Below are positions 8,672-18,082 of a stretch of DNA of 64,000 nucleotides, one piece after another. Origin of the DNA: Lutibaculum sp963816555 (GTDB lineage Bacteria > Pseudomonadota > Alphaproteobacteria > Rhizobiales > Tepidamorphaceae); the NCBI GenBank assembly GCA_963816555.1, contig CAWFLD010000004.1:1054001-1118000 (forward strand), given 5' to 3'. Under the pieces are notes generated by a model. The model saw only the letters and a list, made by a program, of their open reading frames with translations. It did no database searches and was not told the origin of the DNA. A program made the translations under genes and the position numbers. The first letter of the stretch is position 1, and every line of letters begins with the position of its first letter.

Positions 8672-9566
8672 AGACGGCGGGCGCGACCGAGCGGGTCATG
8701 GTCGGCTCGATCCACCAGCCGGGCTGACGAAGGCGCAGCTGCCGCGCCGCGACGTCGGCCTGCGCGCTGTCGGCGAAGACCGCAAAGCAGGTGGCGCCGG
8801 ACCCGCTCATCCTCGCGAACAGGCAGGTCGGCAGGGCCTGCAGCTCCGCCAGCGCCTCTCCGACCGCGGGCTCGACCTCGATTGCCGGCACTTCCAGGTC
8901 GTTCGACGTCTCGCTCAGCCAGCAGAGAACGTCCTGCAGGTCGCGCAGGCGGCCGGGATCGGGAAGCTCCCCGCCGAAGCGTCCGCCGAGCTCCCTGAAG
9001 ATCGCGCCGGTCGGCACCGCGACGCCGGGATTGACGAGGACGAGCGGGAATTCCGGAAGGTCCGGCAGGCGCTCGATCTCCTCGCCGATGCCGCGGGCCC
9101 GCAGGGCGACGCTCTCGAGGCACATCGGCACGTCGGCGCCGAGCGAGAGGGCGATGCGGGCGAGCTCGGCCGCGGACGGCACGGGCTCGCAGAGGCCCGA
9201 CAGGAGCCGAAGCGCCGCCGCCGCATCCGCCGAGCCGCCGCCGATACCGGCCGCGACGGGAAGGTTCTTCGTGAGCCGGAACCGGCGCTCGCCGGCGCCG
9301 CGGCCGTGCAGGGCAGCCGCCGCCTGCAGGACGAGATTGTCGTCGGCGCCGGACAGCGCCTCCGCGAAGCGGCCCGACACCTCGAGCCCGGTCTCCGCGG
9401 CCGGGCTGCACTCGAGCCGGTCGCCGAGCTCGGTGAAGACCGCCAGCGTGTCGAGCAGGTGATAGCCGTCGTCGCGGCGGCCGGTGACGTGCAGGGCGAG
9501 GTTGACCTTGGCCGGCGCGTCGCCGGCCAGGGCCTCCGTGGCGTCGGTGGGCGCCCCGCCGGTCAC
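8655..9566 (-). CDS. ispE: 4-diphosphocytidyl-2-C-methyl-D-erythritol kinase
   Basis: IspE phosphorylates CDP-methylerythritol in the MEP route to isoprenoids. The 303-residue product has PAKVNLALHVTGRRDDGYH near residue 18, the substrate-binding and catalytic start, and the GHMP kinase ATP loop PVAAGIGGGSADAAA (103-117). A C-terminal ARMSGSGATCFAVF matches the third GHMP motif. GTG at 9566 was chosen since its GTGA overlaps the stop of the TPR gene and it places PAKVN at the expected depth. It lies close to polyprenyl synthase, which uses the downstream product of the same pathway; ispH lies 40 kb away in this window. Confidence 0.95.
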   Translation of the reverse strand: MTGGAPTDATEALAGDAPAKVNLALHVTGRRDDGYHLLDTLAVFTELGDRLECSPAAETGLEVSGRFAEALSGADDNLVLQAAAALHGRGAGERRFRLTKNLPVAAGIGGGSADAAAALRLLSGLCEPVPSAAELARIALSLGADVPMCLESVALRARGIGEEIERLPDLPEFPLVLVNPGVAVPTGAIFRELGGRFGGELPDPGRLRDLQDVLCWLSETSNDLEVPAIEVEPAVGEALAELQALPTCLFARMSGSGATCFAVFADSAQADVAARQLRLRQPGWWIEPTMTRSVAPAVFRSGG

Positions 9567-11320
9567 TCCAATTCGCGGGCGACGTTCGAGGACGGCTCCT
9601 CGTCGTCGGTCAGCCCGTGCTCGAGCTTGGCCTTGACCTTGTCCTCGAGCCCCGGATCCTCGCTCATGTCGAGGTCGAGCACGTGGCTCCACTGGAACTT
9701 CGCCTCGAGCTTGCGGCCGATCTTCCAGTAGGCGTCGCCCAGATGGTCGTTGATCACGGCCTCCTGCGGCATCAGCTCGACGGCGCGCTCCAGGTGGTCG
9801 ACGGCGTCCTGGTAGCGGCCGAGCTTGTAGTAGGCCCAGCCGAGGCTGTCGACGATGAAGCCGTCATTGGGGCGCGCCTCGACGGCCTGCTGGATCATCG
9901 ACAGGCCCTCCTCGAGATGCGAGCCCTGGTCGATCCAGGAATAGCCGAGGTAGTTGAGCACCAGCGGCTGGCCGGGCTCCATGTCGAGCGCGGTCTTGAG
10001 GTCGGCCTCGGCCTGCTCCCAGTTGCCGGTGCGCTCGTTGGCGATGCCCCGGAAATAGTGCAGCGTCCAGTTCTGCTCGCCGCGTGCCTCGGCGAGGTCC
10101 AGCGCCTTCGTGTAGACCTCGACCGCCTCCGCGAACTTCTCTCTGGTGCGCAGGATGTTGCCGAGCGCGACGAGCGCGTCCATCGCCTTCGGGTCGTGCT
10201 CGATCACGTCCCGCAGCACCTGCTGCGCTTCGTCCGCCTGGTCGTTCGCGTTGAGCACGAGGGCGCGGTGGACGTTCGCGCTGTCGTAGAGCGCCAACTC
10301 CTCCGGCACCTTCTCGTAGGCCGCGGCGGCGGCCTTGAAGTCCTTCAGGCGCTCGTAGAAATCGGCCAGCGCGAAGCGCGCCAGCGAGTTCGACGGGTCG
10401 AGATAGAGGGCGAGCTGGATGTAGGAGGCGGCATATTCCTCCGCGCTGTCGCTGCCGAGCGCCGAGCCGAGGCCGTAGAGCAGCTCCGCGACGCCCTGGT
10501 CGACCGACGTGACGAGGGGCGGCGGCGTCTTGCCGGCGTCGATCTCGGCCTGGATCTCGGCGGCCAGCGGATGCTCCGGCAGCTTGCGCTCGAATTCGTC
10601 GAGCGCCGCCTTCGCCTCGTCCGTGCGGCCCTGCGTCAGCAGGTAGCGCGTCCACGCCTGCATCACGCGCAGCGCGCCGGAATCCAGCTTGTAGGCCGCC
10701 TCGAAGTCCTTGCCGGCCTCGTCCTCGCGGCCCGCCTGCTCGGCGATCAGCCCCTTGTGGAACGTCTTGAAGACGCCGTACCAGTCCGGCCCGTCGAGGC
10801 CGTCGATCGTGGCGAACGCCTCGTCGGTGTGGCCCTGGCCCTGCTGCACCCAGGCGCTGGCGAGCGTGGTGGTGAGCTCGGCCAGCGGCCCCTGCCCCGC
10901 CTTGGCGAGCAGGTCGCTCGCATCCTCGAGCCGCCCCTGCTTCAGCGCCTCGCAGACGAGGGCGAGGCGGGCGAGGATGTGGGTCTGGTCCTTGTCGATC
11001 AGGCGGGTGGCGAGGTCGATCGCCTGGTCGTCGTCGCCGGCCACCAGCGACAGCACGAAGGCGCGGTCGAGAAGCGTCAGGTTCTGCGGATCGGCCGCCA
11101 GCGCCTGCCGGTAGAACTCGGCGGCGGCCGGGGCGTCGCCCTCGCTGCCCGCCAGCCGGCCCGCGAGATAGCTGCCGGTGAAGGTCTGCACCTTCGGCGC
11201 CAGCGTGAAGCTGAAGTCGGCGCCCTTCTCCGCGTGCGCCGGCAAGGCGCCGGCGATCAGCGCGGGGCCGAACAGGATGCCGGACGCCACCGCGGTGACC
11301 GCCAGAAGGTGCTTGAGCAC
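9563..11320 (-). CDS. secreted tetratricopeptide-repeat protein
   Basis: A 585-residue TPR protein with an N-terminal signal peptide (LKHLLAVTAVASGILFGPAL...ALPAHA, cut before EKG). TPR units recur through the chain, for example AEFYRQALAADPQNLTLLDR, and in the C-terminal third LKTALDMEPGQPLVLNYLGY, QAVEARPNDGFIVDSLGWAY and LERAVELMPQEAVINDHLGD. Such proteins are periplasmic scaffolds; the partner is unknown. GTG at 11320 puts the signal peptide at the very start and has AAGGA upstream; a TTG at 11341 is also possible. The stop overlaps the ispE start by GTGA. The TPR gene sits between ETF-QO and ispE in many related genomes. Confidence 0.88.
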   Translation of the reverse strand: MLKHLLAVTAVASGILFGPALIAGALPAHAEKGADFSFTLAPKVQTFTGSYLAGRLAGSEGDAPAAAEFYRQALAADPQNLTLLDRAFVLSLVAGDDDQAIDLATRLIDKDQTHILARLALVCEALKQGRLEDASDLLAKAGQGPLAELTTTLASAWVQQGQGHTDEAFATIDGLDGPDWYGVFKTFHKGLIAEQAGREDEAGKDFEAAYKLDSGALRVMQAWTRYLLTQGRTDEAKAALDEFERKLPEHPLAAEIQAEIDAGKTPPPLVTSVDQGVAELLYGLGSALGSDSAEEYAASYIQLALYLDPSNSLARFALADFYERLKDFKAAAAAYEKVPEELALYDSANVHRALVLNANDQADEAQQVLRDVIEHDPKAMDALVALGNILRTREKFAEAVEVYTKALDLAEARGEQNWTLHYFRGIANERTGNWEQAEADLKTALDMEPGQPLVLNYLGYSWIDQGSHLEEGLSMIQQAVEARPNDGFIVDSLGWAYYKLGRYQDAVDHLERAVELMPQEAVINDHLGDAYWKIGRKLEAKFQWSHVLDLDMSEDPGLEDKVKAKLEHGLTDDEEPSSNVARELE

Positions 11321-11412
11321 GGCGCTTCTGTCCTTGAACAAATCTAAACTCCCAGACTGGAGATCCCGAGGGATGCCGGATCGGCGGCGCCGGCCGCGCC
11401 GGCTCCCCGCTG

Positions 11413-13084
11413 TCACATGTTCGGATAGTTGGGGCCGCCCGAGCCTTCGGGAACGGTCCACACGATGTTCTGGTTCGGGTCCTTGATGTCGCACGTCTTG
11501 CAGTGGACGCAGTTCTGCGCGTTGATCTGGAAGCGCGGCGCGGCGCCGTCCTCCTCGACCCATTCGTAGACCCCCGCGGGACAATAGCGCTGCGAGGGAC
11601 CGGCGTATACGTCGTGCTCGCTCGACTTCTGCAGGGCCATGTCCTTCACCTTGAGGTGGATCGGCTGATCCTCCTCGTGGTTGGTGTTCGACAGGAACAC
11701 CGAAGAAAGGCGATCGAATGTCAGCGTGCCGTCGGGCTTGGGATAGTCGATCGGCCGGCACTCGGCCGCCGGCTTGAGCGTCTTGTAGTCCGGCTTGCCG
11801 TGCGAGACGGTGCCGAACAGCGACATGCCGAGCTGGTTGGCCCACATGTCGAGCCCGCCGAGCGCCATGCCGAACATGCCGTAGCGCGACCACAGGGGCT
11901 TCACGTTGCGGACGCGCTTCAGGTCCTTGCCGACCTCGGAGCCGCGCCAGGCCTCCTCGTAGCCCGACAGCTCGTCGTTCGCCCGGCCCTCCTTCAGCGC
12001 CTGGAAGGCGTGCTCGGCGGCGAGCATGCCGGTCAGCATGGCGTTGTGCGAGCCCTTGATGCGCGGCACGTTGACGAAGCCCGCGGCGCAGCCGATCAGC
12101 GCGCCGCCGGGGAAGGAAAGCTTCGGCACCGACTGCCAGCCGCCCTCGGTGATCGCGCGGGCGCCGTAGGACAGGCGCTTGCCGCCCTCGAACGTGTCGC
12201 GCACCGCCGCGTGGGTCTTGAAGCGCTGGAACTCCTGGAACGGCGAGAGATAGGGGTTCTCGTAGTTCAGGTGGACGACGAAGCCGACGGAAACGAGGTT
12301 GTCCTCGAGATGGTAGAGGAACGAGCCGCCGCCGGTGCGCCGGTCGAGCGGCCAGCCGAAGGAATGCTGCACGAGGCCCGGCCGGTGCTTCGCGGGGTCG
12401 ATCTCCCACAGTTCCTTGAGGCCGATGCCGTATTTCGGATGGTCGGCGTTGGCGTCGAGCTTGTAGCGGTCGATGACCATCCGCGACAGCGAGCCGCGCA
12501 CGCCTTCCGCGAAGAAGGTGTACTTGCCGAGCAGCGCCATGCCGCGCATGAAGCCGTCCTTCGGCTGCGCCGTCGCGGCCGACGCCCATGTCGCCGGTGG
12601 CGACGCCGACGACCTCGCCCTTGTCGCCGTAGAGCACCTCCGCCGCGGCGAAGCCCGGGTAGATCTCGACGCCCAGCGCCTCCGCCTTCTCGGCCAGCCA
12701 GCGGCAGACATTGCCGAGCGAGACGATGTAGTTGCCGTGGTTCGACATGAGCTTCGGCATCAGCGCGTTCGGCAGGCGCACGGAGCCGGCGGGGCCGAGA
12801 TAGAGGAACTGGTCGTCGGTGACCGGCGTCCTGATCGGCGTGTCCTCGCTGCGCCAGTCGGGAAACAGCCGGTCGATGGCGACGGGGTCGATGACGGCGC
12901 CGGACAGGATGTGGGCGCCGACCTCGGAGCCCTTCTCCAGCACGACGACCGACAGGTCCTCGCCCGCCTCGCTGGCCAGTTGCTTGAAGCGGATCGCGGC
13001 GGCGAGGCCGGCGGGCCCCGCACCGACGATCACGACGTCGAACTCCATCGATTCGCGTTCGGGCAGCTCGGCCTCGTCAGCCAT
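11413..13084 (-). pseudogene. electron transfer flavoprotein-ubiquinone oxidoreductase, one +1 frameshift
   Basis: ETF-QO passes electrons from the electron transfer flavoprotein to ubiquinone at the inner membrane. The N-terminal part has the FAD-binding VVIVGAGPAGLAAAIRFKQL and SGAVIDPVAIDRLFPDW. The C-terminal part has the 4Fe-4S site, CPAGVYEW then INAQNCVHCKTCDIKDPNQN. Between them, near 12567, the sequence needed is RDG-(T/Q)PKDGFMRGMALLGK but one extra base changes the frame. Removing that base gives an uninterrupted protein of 556 residues, the usual length. Start ATG at 13084 (MADEAELPERES). All functional motifs on both sides are intact, so a sequencing error is as likely as a real lesion. 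Confidence 0.9.
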
Positions 13085-13203
13085 CGTCACTCCAACTCCA
13101 ACAGGTCGCGGGCCTCGCGGCACGCGCGACGGCGCCGCATTCAGATTCGGGGCACTATGGCGTATCTTGTGCGAAAGAGACAATGCGACCCGAAGGTTGG
13201 ACG

Positions 13204-14002
13204 ATGAACGAGGCTCCGCGCCTCACCCAAGAGGCGGCCTACGCGCTGCTTGCCTGGTACCGCGAGGCGGGCGTCGACGAGGCGGTCGGCGCCGAGGCGC
13301 GCAACCGGCTCGCGCCGCCGCCCGCCGCCTTGCCGCGGTGCCTTGCCGGGTGCCGAGCCGCACGCCACGGGCGCAGCCGCGCCGCAGGCCCCGCAGGACG
13401 TCGATCCGCTGGTCCGGGCGCGCCAGCAGGCGCGGCTCGCCACGACGCTGCAGGAGCTGCAGAACATCCTGTCGGGCTTCGAGGGCTGCCCGCTCAAGTA
13501 CACCGCCAAGAGCATGTGCTTCGCCGACGGCAATCCGGAGGCCCGGGTGATGTTCGTCGGCGAGGCGCCGGGCGCCGAGGAGGACCTGCAGGGCAAGCCC
13601 TTCGTCGGCCGCGCCGGCAAGCTGCTCGACCGCATGCTGGCCGCCATCGGGCTCGACCGCGAGCAGGCCTACATCGCCAACGTCGTCTACTGGCGGCCGC
13701 CGGGCAACCGCACGCCGACGCCGCAGGAGACGCAGGCCTGCAAGCCGTTCATCGAGCGGCAGATCGAGCTCGCCGACCCCGAGTTCCTCGTCTTCCTCGG
13801 CGGCGCCTCGGCGAAGGAGATGATGCAGCGCTCGGACGGCATCCTGAAGATGCGCGGCCGCTGGATGGAGTACCGCGCCGGCGAGAAGACGATTCCCGCG
13901 CTGGCGACGCTCCACCCCGCCTACCTGCTCCGCCAGCCCGCCCAGAAGCGCCTCGCCTGGCGCGACCTGCTGGCGATCCGCAAGGCGCTGGACGGGGCGT
14001 GA
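13204..14002 (+). pseudogene. family 4-type uracil-DNA glycosylase, one +1 frameshift near the N-terminus
   Basis: The enzyme removes uracil from DNA. The catalytic domain is clear: VMFVGEAPGAEEDLQGKPFV, GRAGKLLDRML, the NVVYWRPPGNRTPTPQET block, and LATLHPAYLLRQPAQKRLAW. The first 40 residues, MNEAPRLTQEAAYALLAWYR onward, are typical of the alphaproteobacterial group but lie in a different frame; one extra base between about 13310 and 13345, in a low-complexity Ala/Pro linker, explains this. Repaired length is 265 residues. Two of the four cysteines that hold the iron-sulphur cluster in Thermotoga-type enzymes seem absent. The gene is divergent from ETF-QO with a 119-base gap. Confidence 0.85.
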
Positions 14003-14006
14003 GGCC

Positions 14007-14618
14007 TCAGCGCTGCGACAGCGCCAGCCGGGCGCCGAGCAGGACGAAGGCGCCGGCGATCGAGCGGCGCATCCACGCCATGACCCTCGGCCGCGAGACG
14101 ACGTGGTCGCGCAGCGCGGCGGCGAACAGGCCGTAGCCGACGAAGACGGCGAAGGTCATGCCCATGAAGACCGCGCTGAGTTCGAGCATCCGGCCGAGCG
14201 GGGCGGCCTCGTCCGCACTCACGAACTGCGGCAGGAAGGCGAGGAAGAAGATCGACAGCTTCGGATTGAGCAGGTTGACGAGCACCGCCGTCACGGCGAT
14301 CCGGATGGCCGAGCGCGGCCGCACCTCGGCATCGACGCGCAGCGTGCCGGTTTCGCGCAGCGTCTGCCAGGCCATATAGAGGAGATACGCCACGCCCAGC
14401 ACCTTGAAGCACTGGAAGGCGACCGCGCTGGTGTGCAGGAGCGCGGCAGCCCCCAGGATCGCCGCCGCCATGTGCGGCACGATGCCGAGCGTGCAGCCGA
14501 AGGCTGCCACGACGCTGGCCCGGCCCCCGCGCGAGACACCCGTGGCGAGCGTGTAGAGGACGCCGGTGCCCGGCGAGATCACGATGACGAGCGACGTCAG
14601 AAGGAATTCGAGGGTCAT
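14007..14618 (-). CDS. LysE/RhtB family amino-acid exporter
   Basis: LysE-family proteins export amino acids or related metabolites across the inner membrane. The 203-residue product has about six hydrophobic segments and the family core SPGTGVLYTLATGVSRGGRA (family: PGPxxxxV...G...G), followed by FKVLGVAYLLYMAWQTLR and VNLLNPKLSIFFLAFLPQFV, both standard. ATG at 14618 was chosen because the family starts with a short MTxExxL segment and a CAGGAG ribosome site lies just upstream. It converges on the udg gene with only 4 bases between stops. Substrate cannot be told from sequence. Confidence 0.9.
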   Translation of the reverse strand: MTLEFLLTSLVIVISPGTGVLYTLATGVSRGGRASVVAAFGCTLGIVPHMAAAILGAAALLHTSAVAFQCFKVLGVAYLLYMAWQTLRETGTLRVDAEVRPRSAIRIAVTAVLVNLLNPKLSIFFLAFLPQFVSADEAAPLGRMLELSAVFMGMTFAVFVGYGLFAAALRDHVVSRPRVMAWMRRSIAGAFVLLGARLALSQR

Positions 14619-14722
14619 CCGGGGCTCCTGCGGGCGGCGGCGCGGCGCTATACCGTCACGATGCGAAGACGCCGGCGCGCCGGCAAGCGAAACCCGCACC
14701 TGATCCGAGAAGAAGACGATCC

Positions 14723-15274
14723 ATGTCACACGCCGCCACCGATTCCCGCCCCTTCATCCCCGTCCGGATCGCCGTGATGACGGTGTCGGACACGCGCACG
14801 CCCGAGGACGACAAGTCCGGCAACACGCTGGTCGACCGGCTCGAGAAGGCCGGGCACCACCTCGCCGGCCGGGCGATCGTGAAGGACGAGGTCGAGGCGA
14901 TCCGCGCGCAGGTGACGGCGTGGGCCGAGAGCCCGGAGGTCGACGTCATCATCACCACCGGCGGCACCGGCTTCACCGGCCGCGACGTGACCCCGGAGGC
15001 GATCGAGCCGCTGTTCGACAAGGTGATGGACGGCTTCTCCGCGATCTTCCACCGCGTCTCCTACGACAAGATCGGCACCTCGACGATCCAGAGCCGGGCG
15101 ACCGGCGGCGTCATCCACCAGACCTACGTCTTCGTGCTGCCCGGCTCGCCGGGCGCCTGCAAGGACGCCTGGGACGGCATCCTCGAGGCGCAGCTCGACT
15201 ATCGCCACATGCCCTGCAACTTCGTGGAGATCATGCCGCGGCTCGGCGAGCACCTGCAGCGGCAGAAGGGCTGA
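14723..15274 (+). CDS. moaB: molybdenum cofactor biosynthesis protein B
   Basis: MoaB-type proteins bind molybdopterin and act in adenylation of the cofactor precursor; in some bacteria MogA does this instead. The 183-residue product has the MPT-binding fold with VIITTGGTGFTGRDVTPEA and VLPGSPGACKDAWDGILEAQ, the two glycine-rich loops of the family. SDTRTPEDDKSGNTL near the N-terminus is also conserved. It is read alone, divergent from the LysE gene with 104 bases between. No other moa or moe genes lie in the window, so its partner genes are elsewhere. Confidence 0.93.
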   Translation: MSHAATDSRPFIPVRIAVMTVSDTRTPEDDKSGNTLVDRLEKAGHHLAGRAIVKDEVEAIRAQVTAWAESPEVDVIITTGGTGFTGRDVTPEAIEPLFDKVMDGFSAIFHRVSYDKIGTSTIQSRATGGVIHQTYVFVLPGSPGACKDAWDGILEAQLDYRHMPCNFVEIMPRLGEHLQRQKG

Positions 15275-15353
15275 GCCGGCGCGACCGAAACAATCCCCGA
15301 TCATCCTGCCTGCGGTGATACAATCCTGAGTTGTATAACCGACGGAGAGGGTC

Positions 15354-15593
15354 ATGCTTCGCAAATGGACGATGATCGGGGGGAGCGCGCTCATTCTCGC
15401 GGCCTCGGGGACCGGCACGGCCTACGCCGCCAGCTGCAAGAGCTACTCCACCTGCCGCCAGGCGGTGATCGCCTGGTGCGCCGGCCGCCACCCCCGCGCC
15501 GACGGAGACGGCGACGGCATTCCCTGCGAGAACGTCTGCCACTCGCGCGCCGAGGTCGTGAAGATCATGCGCGAGATCGGCTGCAGCCGCTGA
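15354..15593 (+). CDS. small secreted excalibur-domain protein
   Basis: A 79-residue secreted protein. A signal peptide MLRKWTMIGGSALILAASG...AYA is followed by CKSYSTCRQAVIAWCAGRHP and the calcium-binding-like loop RADGDGDGIPCENVC that defines excalibur domains. Six cysteines in the mature part suggest disulphides in the periplasm or outside the cell. The ATG has a GGAGAGGG ribosome site. It stands alone, 79 bases after moaB and convergent with the next gene. Role unknown; related domains occur at the ends of nucleases and surface proteins, but here the domain is alone. Confidence 0.82.
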   Translation: MLRKWTMIGGSALILAASGTGTAYAASCKSYSTCRQAVIAWCAGRHPRADGDGDGIPCENVCHSRAEVVKIMREIGCSR

Positions 15594-15602
15594 CCGGCTC
15601 CC

Positions 15603-15995
15603 TCACCTGCGCCCGGCCCGCTCGGCAAGCGTCACGGCCGCGCCCATGAGCATGACCGCGTTCAGCGCGTGCAGCGCCTGGACGATTCCGAGCCCGGTCA
15701 TGCGGCCGAGCTCGAGCCAGACGATCTGCAGGACGTAGAGCGCGACGACGCGGCCGACGGCCGGGCGGAAACGGGCGAGCTCCGCCACGCCGAAGGCCAG
15801 GACGAACGCCACCGTGACCGGCAGCGCGATCAGCGAGCCGTTCGTCCGGTGCAGGCCCCACGCCCCGCCGTCGACGAAGATCGCCAGCCCGACCAGGAAG
15901 ACCTGCAGCGACACCATCAGCGGGACCGCGACCGCCGACACCGCGAACAACCGTTGCGCCGCTCCGCGGCCGGCGGGACTGGCTGCCAGCGACAT
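15603..15995 (-). CDS. four-helix membrane protein, DUF6220-like
   Basis: A 130-residue integral membrane protein with four predicted helices: VSAVAVPLMVSLQVFLVGLA, the LIALPVTVAFVLAFGVAELA segment, VVALYVLQIVWLELG, and LHALNAVMLMGAAVTLAERA. The pattern of a conserved N, H and short loops (FVDGGAWGLHRTNGS) resembles DUF6220 proteins, whose function is unknown. A strong GGAGGGCAGGTG site precedes the ATG, and that ATG overlaps the stop of the upstream epimerase gene in TGATG, so the two are translationally coupled. Both are likely controlled by the divergent LysR regulator. Confidence 0.75.
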   Translation of the reverse strand: MSLAASPAGRGAAQRLFAVSAVAVPLMVSLQVFLVGLAIFVDGGAWGLHRTNGSLIALPVTVAFVLAFGVAELARFRPAVGRVVALYVLQIVWLELGRMTGLGIVQALHALNAVMLMGAAVTLAERAGRR

Positions 15996-17015
15996 CACCT
16001 GCCCTCCATCGCGGGAACGGCGCGCGGGCCCGCGTCTGCAGGCGCGGCGTCGGGCGCCGGCAGGCAGCCGAGCCCCTGGAGCGTCGTGCGCACCGCCTCG
16101 TCGAGCGGCGTGTGCGGCTCGGCGCCGAGGAAATCGATCAGCCGGTCGTTGCGCATGTGGATCGGCTCGCGCCACACGTGGCGCATCTCGACGATCTCGC
16201 GGAACAGCGGCACCACCGGGAGCGGCGAGGCGCATCAGCCGCCACGGCAGCCGCTTCACCGGGAGGGCCGGGTCGCCGGCGGCGCGGCGGATGGCGGCGA
16301 CCATCCGCGTGCCGTCCTCGTCCCAGTGGCCGTTCATGTGAAAGGTCGCGAAGGCCGGCAGCTCCGCCTCGCGCCGGAGAAGCGCCACCATCGTCTCCGC
16401 CACGTCCGGCAGATAGGCCCACTGGTGGCCGGTGCCGGGGCGGCCGGGATTCGTGATCGCGGTCACCGGCCGGCCCGGCTTCACGAGCCCTTGCGAGAAC
16501 CAGTTGTTCGCGGCGCCCGGCCCGAAGAAGTCGCCGGCGCGGACGACGAGCACCCGCACACCTTCCCCCGACGCCTGGCGCAGCCGGCGCTCCATCTCGG
16601 CGCGGATCCGGCCCTTCCGCGTCACCGGGTTCTGCGGCGAGGCCTCGTCGATCTCCGGAAGGGCATCGGGGCCGTAATTGTAGACGGTGCCCGGCAGCAG
16701 GATGCGGGCGCCGGAGGCGCGCGCCGCCGCGATGGTCGAATCGAGCATCGGCAGCACGAGGCGGCCCCAGTTCCGGTAGCCGGGCGGGTTCACCGCATGG
16801 ACGATCAGGTTTGCCCCGGCGGCGGCCGCGACGACGTCGCGTTCCGACATGGCGTCGCCGCGCACCCACTCGAACCGCGCATCGGGCTCCGGGAGGCGGT
16901 CCGGCGCGCGGTGCATGGCGCGCACGCGCCAGCCCGCCGCGGCGAGACGGCGGGCGACCTCGCCGCCGATCCCGCCGGTGGCGCCGAGGACGAGGGCGAT
17001 CTTTCTCTCAGGCAT
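15995..17015 (-). pseudogene. NAD-dependent epimerase/dehydratase-type protein, one +1 frameshift
   Basis: A short-chain-type Rossmann protein related to atypical SDRs. It starts MPERKIALVLGATGGIGGEV, with the nucleotide loop LGATGGIGG at 9-17, and carries VNPPGYRNWGRLVLPMLDST, the catalytic-like YNYGPDALPEIDE and VVRAGDFFGPGAANNW. Near 16218 the sequence has GGG (CCC on the coding strand) where GG is needed; after it the frame continues VVPLFREIVEMRHVWREPIH to PAMEGR and stops at 15997. Repaired length is 339 residues. Substrate unknown. It heads a two-gene unit with the membrane protein and is divergent from the LysR gene. Confidence 0.82.
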
Positions 17016-17117
17016 GGGGTGTCTCCAGCAGTTCCAGTGCTTCGCTGCCCACCCAGATGCGCCTCGCCGCCGTAAAACGGAATTGCTTAATCGAGTGCAG
17101 CATCTATACATTTACGT

Positions 17118-18026
17118 ATGGAAAGGCAGGAACCGGGCTGGGACCTCTACCGGACCTTCCTCGCAGTGCTGCGGGACGGCTCGCTCTCCCGCGCCGCGCG
17201 GACGCTCGGCCTCACCCAGCCGACCGCCGGGCGCCATGTCGACGCGCTGGAAGCAGCGCTCGGCCTGCAGCTCTTCACGCGCTCGCAGCACGGGCTCGAG
17301 CCGACGGAAGCCGCGCTCGACCTGAAGCCCCACGCCGAGGCGATGGCGGCAACCGCGGCGGCGCTCGTGCGCACGGCCTCGGGCGCCGGCGGCGGCATCC
17401 GGGGCTCGGTGCGCGTGAGCGCGAGCGACGTCGTGGGCGCCGAGGTGCTGCCGCCGATCCTGGCGTCGCTGCGGGAGCGCCATCCCGGGCTGGTGATCGA
17501 GCTCGTGCTGTCGAACAGCATCGACGACCTGCTGCGCCGCGACGCCGACATCGCCGTCCGCATGGTCGAGCCGACGCAAGGCGCGCTCCTGGTGCGCTGG
17601 ATCGGCGACATCGCGCTCGGCTTCCACGCCCGGAGCGACTACCTGGCGCGCCGCGGCACGCCGCGCACGCTCGGCGATCTCGAGGGCCACACCGTCATCG
17701 GCTTCGACCGGCCGTCGCCGTGGATCCGCGACCTGCTGCGCACCCGGCCGGACCTCGACCCTCGGATCTTCGCGCTGCGCACCGACAACGACATCGCCCA
17801 GTTCTCGGCGATCCGCACAGGCTGCGGCATCGGCGTCTGCCAGGCTCCGCTCGCCCGGCGCGAGGGGCTGGTGCGGGTGCTGGAGGACACCTTCGAGCTG
17901 CGCCTCAAGACCTATGTCGTCATGCACGAGGACCTGCGCTCGACGGCGCGCTGCCGCGCCGCCTTCGACGCGCTGGTCGAGGGCCTGCTCGCCTATGTCA
18001 GGGGCGGCGCGGGCCGCGGCGCGTGA
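17118..18026 (+). CDS. LysR family transcriptional regulator
   Basis: A 302-residue LysR regulator. The N-terminal winged helix-turn-helix reads LYRTFLAVLRDGSLSRAART and GLTQPTAGRHVDALEAALGL, and the effector domain of periplasmic-binding type follows from about residue 95 (GSVRVSASDVVGAEVLPPIL). It is transcribed away from the epimerase/membrane pair across a 102-base gap, the usual LysR arrangement, so those genes are the likely targets. The ATG at 17118 has no visible ribosome site; a small palindrome ATAC-N6-GTAT (17106-17119) overlaps it and may be an autoregulatory site or chance. Confidence 0.92.
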   Translation: MERQEPGWDLYRTFLAVLRDGSLSRAARTLGLTQPTAGRHVDALEAALGLQLFTRSQHGLEPTEAALDLKPHAEAMAATAAALVRTASGAGGGIRGSVRVSASDVVGAEVLPPILASLRERHPGLVIELVLSNSIDDLLRRDADIAVRMVEPTQGALLVRWIGDIALGFHARSDYLARRGTPRTLGDLEGHTVIGFDRPSPWIRDLLRTRPDLDPRIFALRTDNDIAQFSAIRTGCGIGVCQAPLARREGLVRVLEDTFELRLKTYVVMHEDLRSTARCRAAFDALVEGLLAYVRGGAGRGA

Positions 18027-18082
18027 GGCGACAGGCGACGTCTGCCGGCCGGGCGAGACGGCCGGCCGGCAGGTCTCGCCTC
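18025..18082. terminator. nested inverted repeat between convergent genes, possible bidirectional terminator
   Basis: Between the convergent LysR and reductase genes lies a nested palindrome. The outer arms are GAGGCGA (18025-18031) and TCGCCTC (18076-18082); the inner arms are CTGCCGGCC (18042-18050) and GGCCGGCAG (18064-18072). The structure includes both stop codons. No T-tract follows on either strand, so intrinsic termination is uncertain. Confidence 0.45.

Noticed and set aside
9563..13183. Single long frame joining ETF-QO and the TPR protein as one fusion
   Set aside because: The middle part is out-of-frame ETF-QO sequence caused by the +1 shift near 12567; the TPR protein has its own signal peptide and start.
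18025..18082. Small RNA gene in the nested palindrome
   Set aside because: The structure lies between two convergent stop codons and overlaps both; no promoter is visible, so a terminator-like role is simpler.
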